NCBI GenBank assembly: GCA_023382715.1
Contig: JAHDWP010000012.1
Location: 17,709 to 81,708, forward strand
Length of the DNA: 64,000 bases
Direction: 5' to 3'
Source: Anaerolineae bacterium
GTDB taxonomy: Bacteria; Chloroflexota; Anaerolineae; Aggregatilineales; Aggregatilineaceae
Made by a program: the position numbers and the translations under genes
Part shown: positions 63,170 to 64,000 of the stretch, piece after piece
Numbering within the stretch: position 1 is the first letter of the stretch
Layout: every line of letters starts with the position of its first letter
Notes under the pieces: generated by a model
Told to the model about the DNA's origin: nothing
The model's input: the letters and a program-made list of their open reading frames with translations, nothing else
Databases searched by the model: none

Positions 63170-63457
63170 AAGTCACTCTCCTCTCCTGCCGTCGGCTGCG
63201 ACCAAAATATAGGTTCCGACGAACGCTGGCTTGACGGACAGCAGCATACTTCACAGCGAAACTTGCTCCAAGACTGCTAATAATAGCGAGAGACCTGATT
63301 CTGCACAATGCTTTCGTGCACAATTCATCAGGCTCGACAAAATTTGGGCCGCGCGGCAGCACGAGGGGCGGCTGGCCGTACAACCTGCGAGGCGCGCGCC
63401 CTGCCCGGCACCGGACGAATCGCCTCAACTTTTGTGCGCTCGCTTCGTGATCCGACC

Positions 63458-63486
63458 TTGACAAGCACCCGGCCCGCCGCTAGAAT
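63458..63486 (+). promoter_or_regulatory. Strong sigma-70 promoter of the T-box transcript
   Basis: Perfect TTGACA (63458-63463), 17-nt spacer, TAGAAT (63481-63486). Expected transcript start is near 63493, about 26 nt before the T-box stem I. Confidence 0.9.
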
Positions 63487-63695
63487 GTGCGCTGTTAACA
63501 CCGCACATAGTGCCAACAGCGCTGAACGGAAGCAGTAGGCCATCGTCGCAGAGAGCCGGGGAGGGTGAGAACCCGGCGCGGCGCAGCGACGAGCGCCCAG
63601 GCCGAACTCGTCCGGGAGCTGCGCAGCCGAAACTCAGTAAGCTGCGCCGGGATGCCCGTTACGCATAGTGAGTGGATGGCACACCACGCGATCAA

Positions 63696-63769
63696 GGGCC
63701 CATAGCTCAGCTTGGGAGAGCGCCACAATGGCATTGTGGAGGTCAAGGGTTCGAGCCCCTTTGGGTCCA
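63696..63769 (+). tRNA. tRNA-Ala(GGC)
   Basis: 74 nt. Acceptor GGGCCCA pairs with TGGGTCC, discriminator A73, anticodon arm CCACA-ATGGCAT-TGTGG (anticodon GGC), T arm AAGGG-TTCGAGC-CCCTT. No CCA is encoded. CTTTTTG follows directly. It lies inside a T-box leader and has no promoter of its own in the flanks, so it is probably released from the leader by RNase P and a 3' nuclease. Confidence 0.95.
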
Positions 63770-63841
63770 CTTTTTGTCTCAGAGCCTCGCCGTTCGAACT
63801 ACATGCCATCAACCAGGGTGGTACCGCGGAGTCCTCTTCGT

Positions 63842-63863
63842 CCCTGAACAGCGTTCAGGGTTT
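63842..63863 (+). terminator. T-box regulated terminator
   Basis: CCCTGAAC (63842-63849), AGC, GTTCAGGG (63853-63860), then TTT. Its 5' arm overlaps the TCCCT needed for the antiterminator, the usual mutually exclusive arrangement. Confidence 0.75.
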
Positions 63864-64000
63864 CGGAGGGGATTTCTTCGTTTCTGGCGATGGCTGCGAG
63901 CCGGTGGTTCGCCGTTCAGCGCACTGCTGCATTGTCTCTCTGCACCCTAGTACTCAGTCTTAGTGGATATGAAGCATAAAACAAGGTAGAGTCTGGTGCA
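63864..64000 (+). other. Leader tail before an unseen gene
   Basis: 137 nt between the T-box terminator and the window edge. No ORF of any length is convincing. AAGGTAGAG near 63984 followed by GTG could be a ribosome site and start right at the border. Confidence 0.4.

Larger units (their letters stand above)
63519..63863 (+). promoter_or_regulatory. T-box leader interrupted by a tRNA-Ala gene
   Basis: T-box elements appear in order. The loop-E pair is AGTA (63534-63537) with GAA (63604-63606). Stem I is CGTCGC/GCGACG with the AG bulge AGAGAG and distal GGTGAGAA loop. The specifier loop reads GAACTCG. Then come GGAGC, Stem II with AGTA and GCGCAGC/GCTGCGC, Stem III CGGG/CCCG, AGTGG, and the T-box motif AGGGTGGTACCGCGG (63815-63829) with TCCCT for the antiterminator. 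Best specifier reading is CTC (Leu), 63607-63609, because a purine follows and TGGT expects an A73 tRNA. The usual hairpin between AGTGG and the T-box (GATGGCA 63675-63681 with TGCCATC 63804-63810) contains a whole tRNA gene in its loop. Target gene is beyond 64000. Confidence 0.88.

Noticed and set aside
63696..63769. Integration site of a genomic island at the tRNA
   Set aside because: No integrase gene and no duplicated tRNA 3' end are visible, and the T-box halves flanking it match each other, so a simple island insertion is not supported.

Overview
The window is about 65% G+C, densely coded and reads as a chromosomal segment of a free-living bacterium, most likely Chloroflexota (Anaerolineae-like). 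The evidence is indirect: several lipoproteins and membrane-anchored proteins with Pro/Thr-rich linkers, bactofilins, a dnaB-dnaD-dnaC-type helicase-loading operon, RqcH, a T-box leader, and no outer-membrane assembly genes. No rRNA, phage, transposase or CRISPR array was seen. There is one tRNA, tRNA-Ala(GGC).

Region 1 (1-7.6 kb, mostly minus strand): a partial sugar-nucleotide nucleotidyltransferase; a replication operon (DnaB helicase, DnaD-like protein, and a helicase loader with two AAA+ domains in tandem) from a clear sigma-70 promoter; then a DUF151 protein, a bactofilin, and DUF368 and DedA membrane proteins. Region 2 (7.6-19.1 kb, mostly plus): a repeat-filled intergenic stretch, two GT4 glycosyltransferases overlapping a PPK2 polyphosphate kinase, RqcH on the other strand, a DUF84 NTPase, a Pro/Thr-rich lipoprotein, three tiny membrane proteins, a glycoside hydrolase coupled to a solute-binding protein, and a cupin. 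Region 3 (19.1-29 kb): an orphan ParA with a membrane partner, PlsY, a single-domain response regulator, three envelope proteins ending in a LysM/M23 endopeptidase, OsmC, a double-thioredoxin-fold disulfide oxidoreductase and a solitary GroES. Region 4 (29-39 kb): MEMO-like protein, PriA, an HTH protein, an ECF sigma/anti-sigma/bactofilin-like operon, a ketol-acid reductoisomerase homologue with a lost active site, a class IV aminotransferase and a phosphodiester glycosidase lipoprotein.

Region 5 (39.2-60.9 kb, all minus): a roughly 19 kb gene train with many stop/start overlaps. It carries two ABC-2 exporters, MoxR, DUF58, two BatA-like von Willebrand proteins, a GT39 glycosyltransferase and several large membrane or secreted proteins. 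An FHA-domain transmembrane protein lies upstream with its own promoter. Together they look like a MoxR/VWA envelope-assembly or stress machine with dedicated export.

Region 6 (61-64 kb): two oligopeptide-transporter ATPases without permeases, then the most unusual feature of the window. A strong promoter drives a canonical T-box leader with a Leu-like specifier, and a complete tRNA-Ala gene sits inside the leader between its specifier domain and its antiterminator. The gene this leader would control lies past the window end.

Intergenic regions carry several families of short palindromic or dispersed repeats, most seen at least twice.
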